Shown here piece by piece: positions 12,494 through 26,000 of a stretch of DNA of 64,000 bases. This stretch comes from Theobroma cacao (Eukaryota; Streptophyta; Magnoliopsida; Malvales; Malvaceae). Numbering within the stretch: position 1 is the stretch's first letter; every line of letters starts with the position of its first letter. The stretch spans positions 18,667,295 to 18,731,294 of the forward strand of contig NC_030857.1 of the NCBI RefSeq assembly GCF_000208745.1, read 5' to 3'. The notes beneath the pieces are model-generated. The model did no database searches. It was not told the origin of the DNA and was given only the letters and a program-made list of their open reading frames with translations. A program made the translations under genes and the position numbers.

Positions 12494-15130
12494 ATGATGA
12501 CTAAAAATACAGCAACCTTGCTTATCCTTTTCTGCCTCCAACTCTTAGCCTGTTTCTTTCCATGCAATGGTGGGCAGGATGGAAGTGATCATCAGATCAA
12601 AGGGATGTTTGTTTTCGGAAGCTCTTTGGTTGACAATGGCAACAACAACTACCTTCAATACTCGACGGCTAAGGCTGATTTCTTACCATATGGGATAGAC
12701 TTCCCCAATGGACCTTCTGGCAGGTTCACAAATGGGAAAAACGTCATTGACCTTCTCGGTGAGAAGCTTAGGCTTTCTTCTCTTATCCCTACCTTTTCTG
12801 ACCCTTCAACCAAGGGAAGAAAAGTTGTCGATGGTGTCAACTTTGCCTCTGGTGCCTCCGGTATATTAGATGACACTGGTTTTCTTGCGGTAAGACCAAA
12901 ATTCTATTTACTATCAACATCATTTACACCAAAATCTCCGGTCACAATCACTATCATCATCACATTATTGCCATAATAAGCTTTTGCTTTTTAGCTATCC
13001 CAAACTTGGTATCATCTTAGTATTGCTAAATTTTGGAGGGGTTTGGTTAGAACATAAATAAATTAGTTAAGTCATTTTCTATGAAATTCTTAAACATTTA
13101 TGAAAGGAGGTTTCACCGAACTATTAGAGCATCTTTGATATGCATTTTGGGGGTATTAGGAAAACCTTTTGCTTGTGTGACAGAATAAACATGTAGGATC
13201 ATTCATCATAATAGTGATATATGCTGGAATTTTAGGTGTGAGAACAGGCCAAGTTGTAGCAGATAACCATCAATTTTTGCTCATCATCTTTACATCAAAA
13301 AAATGATATGCAAAAGCTTTCCCTTAAAACTTATTTCGCACCCTCTTTAAGGATAGCAGAATTGGGCTAATTAAACTCTCTATGTCATGGATTTGCATTA
13401 AACAGCGCCAAGTAATCACTCTGAACCAACAAATCAGGAACTTTGAGGAGGTCACATTGCCAGAACTGGAAAAACAGGTGTGCTGCGGAAGCAGGGAATT
13501 GCTTCCCAACTACCTGTTTGTTGTGGGAGCTGGGGGGAACGACTATTCATTCAACTACTTCGTTAGGAAATCCCACAACATTGTCAGCCTTGAAGCCTTT
13601 ACTGCCAATCTCACCGACTCACTTTCCCAGCAACTCAAGGTGCGTTCACTTCTCTTCTTTTCATTTATGGTACAACCATTCATTACTAAAAGCTTACCTA
13701 AGGCTAAGAGTTAGCATGTTTTGTGTGTCTAGTGATAGGTAGGGAACATGCAAATCAATGTATTTAACATGGAATTAACTTGTATGACATCATACATATG
13801 CCATATATATTTAAGTAGGCAAGTTTTTTTTATTAAACGTCACTTGTTAAAACTCTTTCGTCTTCTTCATATTTAGTGCAATAACTATTAGTTTCAACCT
13901 ATGACATCCTCCAGTTGACCATAATAATCTCTCCAAATAAATAGAGTAAAGAAAACAAACTAGAAAAATTAACGGGTATTGAGTGGGGAGAGGTGAAATG
14001 GCATTGATTTTATCTAGATCTTTTATCAAGCAATTGTGAGGATAAGATGTAATGAGGAGTCTAGCAGCTAAATGAACTTTGAGCTTCAACAGCTCGATGC
14101 AAAGATTGCACTGTTTATCGCAAGACAGACTTGAAGTGAATGGGACCTAGTCTCCTTCCACTAGTATTTGGATTGTAGAGTACAGGTCTTGATATTTTCT
14201 TCGGTGAGTGGCGCATATGGTGTCACGTCATCCATCCAAGTAGTCAAAGTACCTTAATTTCGAAAGTGTTTGTTTCTTGTCTTACCCATGACCAACAAAA
14301 AAAAAAAAAAGATTTCGAGAAAAATGAACATTGAAGTGCTGCAAGGAGAAAGCGATTCTGGTGAACAACAAACAATGATTCTTGGGATACTTCAATTACA
14401 TAAATCATCATATGATATTTCTTTGTGTCATAAACTTGATTGAGGTGTTTAACTTGTTCAATTTGGACCCATAGAGATAGAGGAAAAAAATAAAGTAAGC
14501 TGCCTTGGATTTTGCAGAAATTGTACAATTTAGGAGCAAGGAAATTTGTATTGATGTCAGTAAATCCACTGGGCTGTACTCCTATGGTTACAGCAGTGCT
14601 TAAGGGCAGGTGCATTACAGCTCTTAACCATGCAGCTACTCTCTTCAATGATGGGTTGAAGTCACTGGTTGATGTCGCCAAAGCCGAAATGCCATCTGCT
14701 AATATTGTTTTTGTCAACTCATACAAGATTATAAGGGATATCATCAATAACCCTGCCTCTAAAGGTGAGATTCATGACATCGTAGAAAAACATATAATGA
14801 TCTACAAAGGATTTGAATAACAAAGTCAAACAATCAAATGAAAAGTATTAATTCATATATATATATATAGTTCACTTTCCTCTTCTTTTTCCAGGTTTCA
14901 GCAATGCTGACAATGCTTGTTGTGAAGTGGTGCCATCGAGCCTATTAGGAGGCAGTGGAGTTTTGTGCAAGGAAGGTGGGAAGGTATGTGATGACAGGAG
15001 TGCTCATGTGTTCTTTGATGGGCTGCATCCAACAGAAGCAGTAAATATTGAAATAGCAACCAAGGCATTTACTTCTTATCTTCACACTGAAGTTTATCCC
15101 ATGAATGTCCACCAACTTGCCAAACTATAG
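12494..15130 (+). CDS. GDSL-type esterase/lipase (SGNH hydrolase)
   Basis: Spliced model: 12494-12889, 13406-13639, 14518-14764, 14895-15130, giving 370 residues, a normal length for plant GDSL lipases. Donors are GCG|GTAAGA, AAG|GTGCGT and AAAG|GTGAGA; acceptors are AACAG, TTGCAG and TCCAG. A cleavable-looking signal peptide (LLILFCLQLLACFFPC, residues 9-24) implies secretion. All SGNH blocks are present: block I is GMFVFGSSLVDNGNNN with the nucleophile at Ser44, block II Gly is in GVNFASGASG, block III is GGND (Asn177), and block V is DGLHPT (Asp334, His337). Block I has GSSL rather than GDSL. The family hydrolyses acyl esters such as cutin precursors or lipids; the substrate here is unknown. 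The start at 12494 is the first ATG and gives the signal peptide (ATGATG tandem). Its AATAAA is at 15197, and an LTR-like unit inserted 30 nt beyond it. Confidence 0.92.
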
Positions 15131-15196
15131 ATTTTTAAGCTCTATTACGATGACATTCTAGATGTAATGGATCATTTTCTCAACGCTTTAGCCTAA

Positions 15197-15202
15197 AATA
15201 AA
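15197..15202 (+). promoter_or_regulatory. Poly(A) signal AATAAA of the lipase gene
   Basis: AATAAA lies 67 nt after the TAG stop. It is the only canonical signal before the transposon insertion at 15232, which therefore sits about where cleavage would be expected. Sequence resuming after the insertion (21119 on) would be the original 3' flank. Confidence 0.5.
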
Positions 15203-15231
15203 GTTGCGGTTAAGTCTATGTAAGTTAATTT

Positions 15232-18200
15232 TGTCAAACTGTCACGACTCGGTACTCTCCTCGAGCCCGTGACAACCACCGCAGTGTCCCGGTAGACACT
15301 TACTGCCCGGAATATCAACCCGAAACACCGCAAGGCTTTACTATCAGTTTCTCTGTTCCCTTGTGAGCAACCATTGTCAAATATCGTGTTCTAAAAGATT
15401 TTAAGCTGTTTCCAACTTTAAACAAATAAAATATTAATTTTTCGTCTCACAAGGGTAATTTGGTCATTTTTTCAAAAATTTTGAAACTGGCTAAAACGTA
15501 ATATACAAGTACAAAACACACAATTCATATTCAAAATGAGTTTAAAAGTCTTAAATCTTCATTTAAAACGAAATTACGGTTATTTGAATATAATAAGAAA
15601 ATAAAAGAAATATTAAGGAAAATATTCTATTTTCTTATAAAACAATATTTATAGAGTTATACGTGAATAATTTTTATAGCGTAAAAGCTAAATAAATTTA
15701 TACATACTGAAATACAGTAAGCCAAAATATTTAATTTAATTTACAATAACAAGAGGGCCCCCGAATAAACAAAAGTAAAGAGGACTGTGAACCTACGGTT
15801 TGGAAAATGCAGATCCAATGGTAGTCCTCGATGAGATCAGCTATCTACAGTCTATACTGAACCTGAAATGGGTGGAAAGGAGGGTGGTGAGATTATAAAA
15901 TCCCAATGAGTAAACAGACATCATCATAAACATCTAGAGTTGAGTACATGGAGACAATAAAGTAAATCATCATAAACTGGGTTATACAATTAGAACACAT
16001 CTCGTTCAAAATACGTAAAAAGGCTTATGAATCTCATAAAAATCTAGGCTTGTGCCATAAATCCATTCTCGGGGACACCTTGGCCGAGGCATCCTACCGA
16101 GACCGCCAAGGCTATTAAAATTCACATTTCACATAAATCATGTTTTTGTTTTGAAAACATAGCCGTTCCTTGGCGTTGGCTGAGTTCCCCCTCACGTGGT
16201 GGTTTAGCGTGAAGTGAACCCTAAACTTTACCCCAGGAGATACCCTACGCGCCTCTCCGTTCGAGGTAAGAATATAATGGGGTTTACCGTGCCCCTCTAA
16301 AAGGCTGGTCCACAGAAACCCCCTACTGCAGTGATTAATTAATATATAATCCACCATATAATAAAACTCAATAACATGATATGGCAATTTTGTAATTCGT
16401 AGTTTTTCAAGGTAACCAAACAATTCGCATTTCAATACAATTGCCAACTAGCCAATCATGCTCGATTTATCATAAGCCAGTTAATTTAAACAATCAAATT
16501 GCCACAATTAACAGTCTCCGTGTACTCTATTTTTCAAAATCACTATTAATTTCAAAACAATTTATAATTTAATTTCATTGAAACTCATTTATTCATAAAA
16601 CATGAAAATTTATCTTTTTAAATTCCTTTTTCCATAGAATTCATGAAAGCATCTAAAAACCACCCTAGATAATTAAAATGACAGTAAGTTTACTCACAAT
16701 GTCTAGAATGCAGACTTTCGAAGCACTCTGTCTACTGGTCCTCGGATGCAATTTCCTTGCCTTTATCGGAGGACTCACCACCTTGACACAGTACAAAATC
16801 GAGAGTTTCACCAAGTTGGTACTAAATCAAAATTAAACTAATTTAGACTACCAATGCATGATATGGAATGCAAAAATGCACTGGTAACTATCTAAACCCG
16901 GTATTGGCCTAATTCGTCTTATCACCCGATTAAATTCCTAACGGGTCCGTTTAAACTCCAATTTAATTCTTTTCAGTTTCTATACCTCAATTGCACCCAA
17001 ATTAACTTAATGTCCCTCAGTGTGGTGCAAATTATCAGTCCCAACAGCAAATTACGAAAATACCCCTAGTGGGTAAAAATTCGTATTTTTGCTCCGAAAA
17101 TTCCCATTATTTTTCTAGGCTCATAATTCATCATTCCTTAACCAATTCTCCTAGAATAAAATCAAACTCATCCTCACTCACTACATGGTAAATTCAGCCA
17201 TTAATGGTTGGGGGAGAAAATAAATTCTTTTCTTGTTGTTTTGTTTCTAAATATGCTAAACTAACTAAAAACACTAACATAAATTAAAATCAAATAAATC
17301 CAACAACTTTCTCTCTCCTAACCCATTTTTTCAGAATTGAATTCATCATGAAAACATGTAATTTAATCATGGAAAATAAAGAGAAATGCTTGGGAATAAG
17401 AAAACTCAAGCTTAATAGAAAAAATCTCACCTTTTTCACTTAATTTCCTTGAAAATTCACACTTTTTCTTTGATTTTCTCTCTCTAGGGTTTTGTTTTTT
17501 TTTTCTCTCTCTTCTTGCTGGTTTGGCCGGCCATGGGGTGGAAGATGGGCTGATTTTGTGCCTTTTAAAAAGGAAAATAATAAATTAATAAAGGCATGAC
17601 ACATGGCATCATGTCATTGGCCCGTTTTTAAAATTTTAAAAATTTAAACATTTTATCTCCACCACATGTTTAGTCAAGGGTCAAAGATGAAGACAAAGGA
17701 AGACCATGTGCTGGAAAAAATATCCTGGTGGTGGAAAATTACAATTTTGCCCCTGAGGTGGTAAAATTACCATTTTACCCCTATACTCTAAATTATACCG
17801 AAATTAAAAATTTTCACTTCTAAACCTCAAATCATACTTCAATAAGTCAAATTATACTCTAATAAGTCAAATGGGGCCAAAAAATTCTTTTCTAAAATTC
17901 CCATTTTGTCCCCAAGTGGCAAATGACCATTTTGCCCCTAGTTAGTGAAAATTCCGATTTGACTCCAAATTGATACTCAAACTCCAAATTACCATTTTAA
18001 GTCATCCATTAACTGTGAAACTCTTAATCTCACCTTAAAATTCCTATTTGATCTAGTTCGAAGATTAAATTAACTTTGTTGTACCTCTAGGTACAATACC
18101 GACTTTTGTAAATTTTTCAAGACTCTCCTAGCATGCAATCATGCTATCATCACATGTAAGTCATGAATAGTATTTTATAAGGTCGGGCTTTACACAAACC

Positions 18201-21113
18201 CTATTCTATAAAATAATTACGACGTCATTTACATGCTCAATAAAATGGTTGCATATTTTGGAAGTTTGAAAAATCGTTAAAAGACGATATTGCCCATAAT
18301 GGGATCATTAAGTCGATTAAGTCTCAAATTAGTTCAAATAGGAATTTTAAGATGAAATTAAGAGTTTCACAGTCCAGGGATGACTCAAAATGGTAATTCG
18401 GAGTTTGAGGATCAATTTGGAGTCAAATCAAAATTTTCACTATTTAAGGGTAAAAGGGTCATTTGCCACTTGGGGACAAAATGAGAATTTTAGAGAAGAT
18501 TTTTTTGGCCCCATTTGATTTATTGGAGTATGATTTGAGTATTGGAGTATGATTTGAGGTTTAGAAGTGAAAAATTTTAATTTTCGGTATAATTTGGAGC
18601 ATAGGGGCGAAATGGTAATTTTACCACCCCGAGGGTAAATCGGTAAATTTTCATCCCTACACTTGTCAAGACCAAGGGATTTTATTCATCATGGAAATGG
18701 ATAAACATGAGAAATATGTGGTAGAGAATTTAAGAATTAAAAGTCAAATATTTAAAATTTGGACCAATGGAAACATGCCATGTGTCAAGCTTAAGATATT
18801 TTATTATTTAATTTAAAAATCAGCATAAATCAGCCCATTATCTCTCCAAATATTCGGCCAAGCAAGGAAGAGAGGGAAAGAAAGGAAGAACAAACCTTAG
18901 GTGGAGAATTTCAAGAGAAAAAGTGTGAAAAATCAAGGAAAACAAGTGAAAAAGGTAGGATTTTTCAATTTAAACTGGAAATCTATTTTCCTTAAGCATT
19001 TTTCCTTATTTTTCATGGTTAAATTACATGTTTTCATGATGAATTCATGGCTGGTCAAAATGGGTATGGAGAGAGAAAGATGTTGGATTGATTTGATTTT
19101 AAGTTATGTAAGTATTTTTAGTTAGTTTAACATATTTAGAAGCAAAACAACAAGAAAGAATCCATTTTCCCCATGAATCTTCATTGGCCAAATCTTCCTT
19201 GATATGTGTGGGAGATAGATTGTTATTATTTCAAGAGAAATGGCTTAGAAAATGATGAATAATGGTGAGAAAATTAAGTAGAAAAAATCACGATGTTAGT
19301 GCACTGTAATGGCCCAATTTTTCCATGAAGAAATGAGGAGGTTTTGATGCTGAAATTGGTGTTATTTGAATAATGTTTGGTGAATTGAGGTATTAGAAAA
19401 GAAATGGAGTAATTTGGGATTAAATTAGACGCGTTAGTAATTTAATCGGGTAATAGGCCGAATTAGGTCAGCACCGCATTTAAGCGGTAGTCGGATAAGT
19501 TGCATGTCATATTATGCATATACACCAAGCCTGAATTGATTTATAATGGTCAAGCATTAATGTGGTGAATTATGTATTGTACATTGTGGATAAGTGGTGA
19601 GCAAATTACATTAGTAAAAGTACAGAGATTGTGCTTGAAGACTGAGATTAGGAGTACATCGACTCCTAGAACTGTGAGTAAACTTATTATCGTCTTAATT
19701 ATCTAGAGTAGTTTTATACAATTGTGTGATTTTATAGAAAATGGGTTTAAATGGTAAATTGCTATGTTTTAGGACAAATTGTGATTTTATAAAATGATTT
19801 TATAAATTTTTTGGAAAATTGAATATTGGTTTTGAAAATAGAGTAATTGGAGACTACCTGCTTGTGTTATAAATTGTGTTTTAAATTATATGGCTTATAG
19901 CAATATGTAAGCATGAATAACAAAGTCGGTATTTGTATCAAAATTATATATACTATGTATTCAGTCTTGAGAGGTTAGATTGCGATAAATTGTCATGTCA
20001 TACAGAAAAAGATTTTATAAATCAGGTGGTAGATAAAATAATCCATAATCCTTGCAGTGGAGGTTCTGTGGACCAGCCTAAGAGAGAGGGCCCAGAATTA
20101 GATATACCTTACCTCAATCGGAGAGCCTTGTGGAGGGTATCTCTGGAGGTAAAGATTTGAGTGCACTTCAAGTGGACCACTGCGTGAGAGTGAGACTCAG
20201 CCAACGCCAATGCATGGCTAAAATTTCGGATGTAAAGACATTTAACAGCCTTGGTGGTCTCGGTCAGATGCCTAGGCCAAGGCATCCCCAAGAATGATTT
20301 TGGCAGGAGCCAAGTTTTGTGAGATATATAAGTCATGTTGATTAATTGAGTAAACTGAATATTCATGTTATGAAACATATATCGAAAAAGAATATTTTAA
20401 TTTGTCTCCATTTACTCGCCTTTAGATAGTTTAGATGGTGTCTGTTTACTCACTGGGATTTTATAATCTCATCACCCTCATTTCCTCACATTTTAGGCTC
20501 GGGGAATTCTATAGTTAGCTGACTTTGACAAGGACCTTAATTGGGACTTGAATGGGCAAAAGTTGTAGGTTTTCAGTTTTCGATACATTTTGGTTAGATA
20601 TGGACCCACGTGTCACTGTAAAAGTAATTTTATACTTTGGTTATTTACTTTATAGTATATATGAATATAATTAACTTTTACGCTATAAGAATTATTTACC
20701 GATAGCTTTATAAAAAATTATTTTACAAGAAAATAGTTTATTTTATTGAATATTTTTATTATATTCAAATGGTCAAATTTTCACTTCAAATGAACGTTTT
20801 AGATACTTAATTTGTTTTTAAATCACTAAACATATATTTTCTGCTTACCTGCTACATTTTTAGCAAGTTTTGAGATTTTCAACGAAAAATGACGAAAATG
20901 TCCATGTGAGCTAGAAAACAATATGTTATGTTTTGATTTGGAAATGACTCATAATCCTTCGAATTGCGATATTTGATAACTATTGCTCACCGGGGAAGTA
21001 CGAAAGCTGATACGAGAGCTTTGCGAGGTTTCAATCGACATTCGGGGTGAAGAATGTCTGTCGAGGCTTCGCAACGGTTGTCACGGGCTCAATGAGAGTT
21101 CCGAGTCGTGACA
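15232..21113 (+). mobile_element. LTR-like unit B (solo LTR), interrupted by unit A
   Basis: Unit B starts TGTCAAACCCTATT and ends GAGTCGTGACA. Its first bases TGT (15232-15234) and CAAAC are separated from the rest (18195 on) by unit A. Flanking 5-bp duplications are AATTT at 15227-15231 and AATTT at 21114-21118. Without A the unit is about 2.92 kb. The TG...CA ends and 5-bp duplication fit an LTR. No internal retrotransposon region or second LTR is attached, so it is best read as a solo LTR. It is close to units E and F in sequence. No protein coding is evident inside. Confidence 0.85.
15240..18194 (-). mobile_element. LTR-like unit A (solo LTR), nested in unit B
   Basis: On the + strand it runs from TGTCACGACTCGG to GGTCGGGCTTTACA, so in family orientation it begins TGTAAAGCCCGACC and ends CGAGTCGTGACA, 2955 bp. 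Duplicated target CAAAC lies at 15235-15239 and 18195-18199. It inserted eight bases into unit B in inverted orientation. A TATA-like AT-rich stretch, a telo-box (AAACCCTAG read on the - strand, 17484-17492) and a splice-donor-like AAAAAGGTGAG mark its transcription-start side, reading towards the lipase gene. No internal element region is present. Confidence 0.88.
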
Positions 21114-21118
21114 AATTT

Positions 21119-21670
21119 AGTTTAAGAATGTTTTGTAACTTATCCTAAATAATCAGTTTTGTATTGTATTATAAATACTTGAACAACTTTCAAGAAAAAA
21201 AAAAAACTTGAACAAGCAATAATTATCTATGTTAAATGGACTTAGGATAGAATGCTAGTGATGTAATGAGTTAGTGAAAATAAAGGTTGGCACTCAACTG
21301 AGTCTTTAAGGTTGATAATCAAGTTTTAAAAACAGAAACTTAAATTCAAATTTCTTTTAAAAAATGTTATTCAATAATTTCAAAAAAAAATTATCTAATA
21401 GCTAAGTCTAAGGATACTATTTATAATATCTTAATTCTACTTGATATGCAAGTAAATTTAAACAAGAAAGTATTCTACCCTAAACTTTCTTGGAATACAA
21501 GAAAAGTAAATTCCTAAACCTATGCTTACTTGTTATCAACATAAATTAAAATAAAAAGGAAATTATATTATACTTATAATTCCTAATAAGACTTCTAACT
21601 AAATAATAAAAATACTAAAATTACGGACATGTCTATTTATGACCTTTAGATTTTTCGTTTTGGCTTTTAA
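21119..21670. other. No gene seen; former 3' flank of the lipase gene
   Basis: AT-rich DNA that continues the sequence interrupted at 15231. It contains a poly(A) run near 21195-21207 and no coding signal. Confidence 0.4.
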
Positions 21671-21678
21671 TGCTCAAC

Positions 21679-22650
21679 TTACTCTAGGAAGTCATTTGCG
21701 AGACTATCTACGTCAATCCCCACTAATTGAGAAAAATTTGACCTCAAGTTAACTTGTACATTTGGATACAAGGGTTCATCTGATGAATGAAATGTGCAAA
21801 TATTTGTCACATTAAATGTTGTAAAAATTCCCATTATGTCTGGTAGATCCACAACATATGCATTGTCATTGATATTCTTTAAAATCTGATACGGTCCACA
21901 CTTTTTAGGCTGTAACTTACTACAAGTTTCCATTGGAAACCTTTTTATTTGCAGAAACACTATCACTTGATCTCCTACTTTAAAAATCTACTTTCTGTAA
22001 TGTTGGTCTGTAGTTCTCTTGTACTTGACATTAGCATACTCTAATTTCTGTTTCATTTTTACTTAACATCTTGCAAATGATTAGGCATATTTTCAATAGT
22101 TGCGCTAAATCCAAGAATTTTAGACAGCTTGATTAAGTCAAAAGCATGTTGTAGCGACTTTGTGTACACAATAGAAATGGAAATTTTCCTATGGCACTAT
22201 GAACAACATTATTATAAGTAAATATGCTTGTGCCAATGCAAAGTCCCATTGCTTCGATTTATCTCCACAAATACTACAAATTAGATTGCCAAGGGTTTCG
22301 TTCATCGATTTAATTTAGCCATCAGTTTGTGGATAAGTGGTGCTACTGTAATTCAAAGATGAATTAAACATCTTCCACAAAGTCCTCCAAAAATGGCCAA
22401 AAAACTTGTTATCCCAACCTAAAGTGATGGTTCTAGGCACACCATGCAAATGAACAAGCTCCTTAAAAAACTATTTGGCTATTCCACTTACAATTGAAGT
22501 CTTCTTACAAGAGATAAAGTGTGCCATTTTACAAAACCTGTAAACAACAACAAAAATAAAATCCATGCCCTTTTGTGTTCGAGGCAATCCAACCACAAAA
22601 TCCATAGACAAATCCTCTTAAATATTTTTTGGAATAGGTAAAGGCATATA
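21679..22650 (-). pseudogene. Decayed Ty3-gypsy integrase and C-terminal fragment
   Basis: The last 95 codons (21679-21966) are open and read like the tail of a gypsy polyprotein after integrase: KLQPKKCGPYQILKNIND, AYVVDLPDIMGI, FNVTNICTFH. Further upstream on the same strand, up to about 22650, interrupted frames carry an integrase core. Blocks include [47 protein letters not shown] and SSTTHPQTDG followed by NETLGNL. The second catalytic Asp survives in WDNKF, while the usual SDRD is altered. Several stops and at least one frameshift make this non-functional. No RT or LTR of the same element was found nearby. Confidence 0.75.
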
Positions 22651-22689
22651 CAAACCAATATTTAGGGATTATCCTTTTACGGTTTGGCA

Positions 22690-23084
22690 TATGTAACATC
22701 ACTACACAAATCTTGTTACAAAATTGCTCTTAATGAGACATCTTCATTGACACGCACTCTCATACACATGCATATTAGGGAAAATAAATCTACACAAAAT
22801 TTGTTACCTTTAATTTTATGCAAAACATCTATTTTTTTTTCCAGAAGCTTGTGCAAAACAAAATAATGTTGCAAGAAATGGTTTTTCAAATATTTTGGAC
22901 ATGGAGTTCAAATGGTACAAGAAGGGTGATATTAAACTGAACAAGAAACCGGTCGTGATGAATCCAAAACTTCAAGAATGATGTGAAACCAGAAACCCCT
23001 AATATAGTGGTGAATTGAAATGAGGAAGATGTGAATCCAAAGCATGAAATGGTCGTGGTACAGTAGGCCATATGTTACATGGTT
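22690..23084. other. No gene seen; left margin of the MULE region
   Basis: Between the gypsy fragment and the first minisatellite unit. The left end of the Mutator-like element should lie here or just to the right, but I found no terminal inverted repeat or 9-bp target duplication. Confidence 0.3.
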
Positions 23085-26000
23085 GTGTCACAACCGGGTT
23101 TAGAGTTTGTGAAACGTTATGATGGGAATGTGTGACACATCATGGTGGAAATGTGTGACACGGTTGTGGCACGACAGGGTTTAAGTTTGTGACACGCTAT
23201 GAAGGGAACATGTGACATGGCAGGGTGAGAATGTCAAGCCCGACTCTACAATATGTTTATTATGCCATTCTTACATAAGAATGCATGTTTGCTTACTTGG
23301 GTACCTCGAAAATCGTTAAAGGACGACAATGTACCAAATAGTACAATTAAGTTGAATTAAGCTCGAACTAGTCCAAATAGAGATTTAAAGATGAAATTGA
23401 GAATTTTAAAACCCAAAATGACTTAAAATGGTGATTCGGAGTTCGAGAATCAATTTGGAGTCAAATTGGAATTTTCCTGACCTAGGGGTAAAATGGTCAT
23501 TTTGCCACCCGAGGTTAAGATGTGAGTGTCAGATGAAATTTTTGACTAAGATTGATTATTTGGAGTATAATTTGAGTTTGAGAAGTGAAGAATTTTAATT
23601 TTGGCGTTTTTCTTAGGATAAGGGCAAAATAGTCATTTTGCCACCCTAGGGGCTAAATTATAATTTTATACCACCTAACACTTGTCATGCCCATGGATTT
23701 CAGCCATTAGCATTTTATATCATGGATAATTGAAGGATTTTATGTGATAGTGGAAGAAAGCTTAATTATTAAGTTTTTAAACATGGACCAATAACATGGT
23801 GACAAGTGTCAAGCTTGGATTATTTTATTATTTTGGCTTTAAAAATCAACCCATAACCCTCCCAACTCATTTATCTTGGTCTGCCAAAGAGAGAAAAAGA
23901 GAAAAAAGGAAGAACAAAAACCCTAGAGAGAAAAATTCAAAGGGAAATTGTTGATTTTCAAGGAATCAATCCATTAAAGGTAAAATTTCTAATTCTAGCT
24001 TGTGATCTATCTTTCCTATGCATTATTTTGCATTTTCCATGGTTGAATCACAAGATATCATGAAGGATAGTGTGCTAATTAAACCCTAGGAGAGAGAATT
24101 TGATGATGAATTTAGTTAGAAAACATGATATTCTAGTGTTTTTAGTTGTTTGGTGATGTGTAGTATGAAAAGCAAGCAAGAAAAATTCATGTTCTTACAT
24201 CACTTTCATTGGCCGAATATTCCATGTGGAATATTGATGATGAATTTGATTGAATTTCAAGTGATTTGATTAGGAATGAATGATTTATGGTGTGAGAATC
24301 AAACATGAAAAATTATATTGTTAGTGCACTCACCATGGCCGAATTTTTCAAGAGAAAATGTAAGGATGATTTTGCCACATTTCAAGTTATTTAAATTGTG
24401 TTTAATGATTTGGAGTATTGGGAGAGAAATGGAATTGTTTGGAATTGAATTGGACGTATTAGCCAATTAATCGGGTGATAGATCGAATTAGGCCAATACC
24501 ATTTTATTTAGGTACATAATTGAATTTCTATTGAACACTGTATTTAGATAGTTACCCGAGTATTTCACATCCCATTTCATGCATTAGTATAGAGTCTGAA
24601 TTGGTTTTACAACGGTTTAGCACAAATGTAGCAAATTGCTTATTGTGCATTATGTCTAGGTGGTGAGCATTCTGGCAAGAGTAAAGAGGTAGGATCCGAG
24701 GATTAAGAATCAGAGTATCCCGAATTCGATTCCCATTACAATGAGTAATCTTATTATCGTCTTAATTATCTAAAGTGTGTTTTTATCCAATTTTGTAATT
24801 CTATGGAAAATGTGTTTAAATGAAATGATTTTATAAATTGTTTTGAAATTTAATGATGACTTGAAAATGGAGTAATTGAAGACTACTTGCTGTATTGTAA
24901 ATTATGTTTTGAATTAAATGGCTTATGATAATGTGGGCATGAATGGTCGGATGGGTATTTGTGTTGAAAATGTATAAACAGTTGTTTGCCTTGATAGGCT
25001 GGATAATAATAAAATTGCCATGTCATGCTGTTGAATTTTTATTGAATTGGTGGGTTATAGATTGGTCACTGTAGTGGTGGGTTCTGTGGATCAGCCTTTT
25101 TGAGGGGTACGAAATCCTAGTATATTCTTACCTTGGTTGAGGAGGCACGTAAGGTAACTCTTGAGGTAAAACTTTAGAGTTCACTTCACGCCAAACCACC
25201 ACGTGAGGGTGAACTCAACCAACGCGAAGGAACAACTATGTTTTCAAAATAAAAACATGATTTATGCGTACATGACTTTTTAACAGCCTTGGCGAACTCG
25301 GTTGGGATAGCCCCATGCCAAGGTATCCTTGACAACTGAGTATGAGAATGATTTTGGCACGAGTCAAGCTTTTCAAAATATCATAAGCCTTGTTGTTTAT
25401 TTGGGTGAAATGAATATATTTTATCTTATTAAAATAAGTTCGAAATGCTGTGAATCATTTTTATGCTAATCTATTTTATCTGTCTCCATTTACTCAGCTT
25501 TAGATATTTTAGATGATATTTGTTTACTCATTGGGATTATATAATCTCACCACCCTCCTTTCTACTCATTTCAGGCTCAGGATAGTCGGTAGATAGTTCA
25601 TTTCGTTGAGGGCTACAGTTGGACTTGTATCCTAAAAAACTGTAGGTTCACAGCCTTCATTACTTTTAGTCATTTAGGGGCCCACATGTCATTGTTAAAT
25701 GTTTTGAATACCTGGCTGCGTGTGCTACTGTATGTAGGAATTTATTTTACTTTTATGCTGTAAAAATTATTTACGTAGCGTTTTATAAAAATTGTTTTAT
25801 GAAAAATTAGAATATTTTATTCATTATTTTTATTTTATTCCATTAGCTATAATTTCACTTTAAATGAATGTTTTAGATATCTAAACTTATTTTCAGTTAT
25901 GAAATGTGTAAATTTCTCTCATATACTACATTTTAGCTGGTTTCGAAATTTTTAAAAAAAATGACCAAAATACCTTTGTGTAGTTGAAACTTCTCTTTGA

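Noticed and set aside
21679..22650. Possible integrated pararetrovirus fragment
   Set aside because: The preserved blocks are integrase and post-integrase motifs, which Ty3-gypsy elements have and plant pararetroviruses generally lack; no movement-protein or coat motif was seen.
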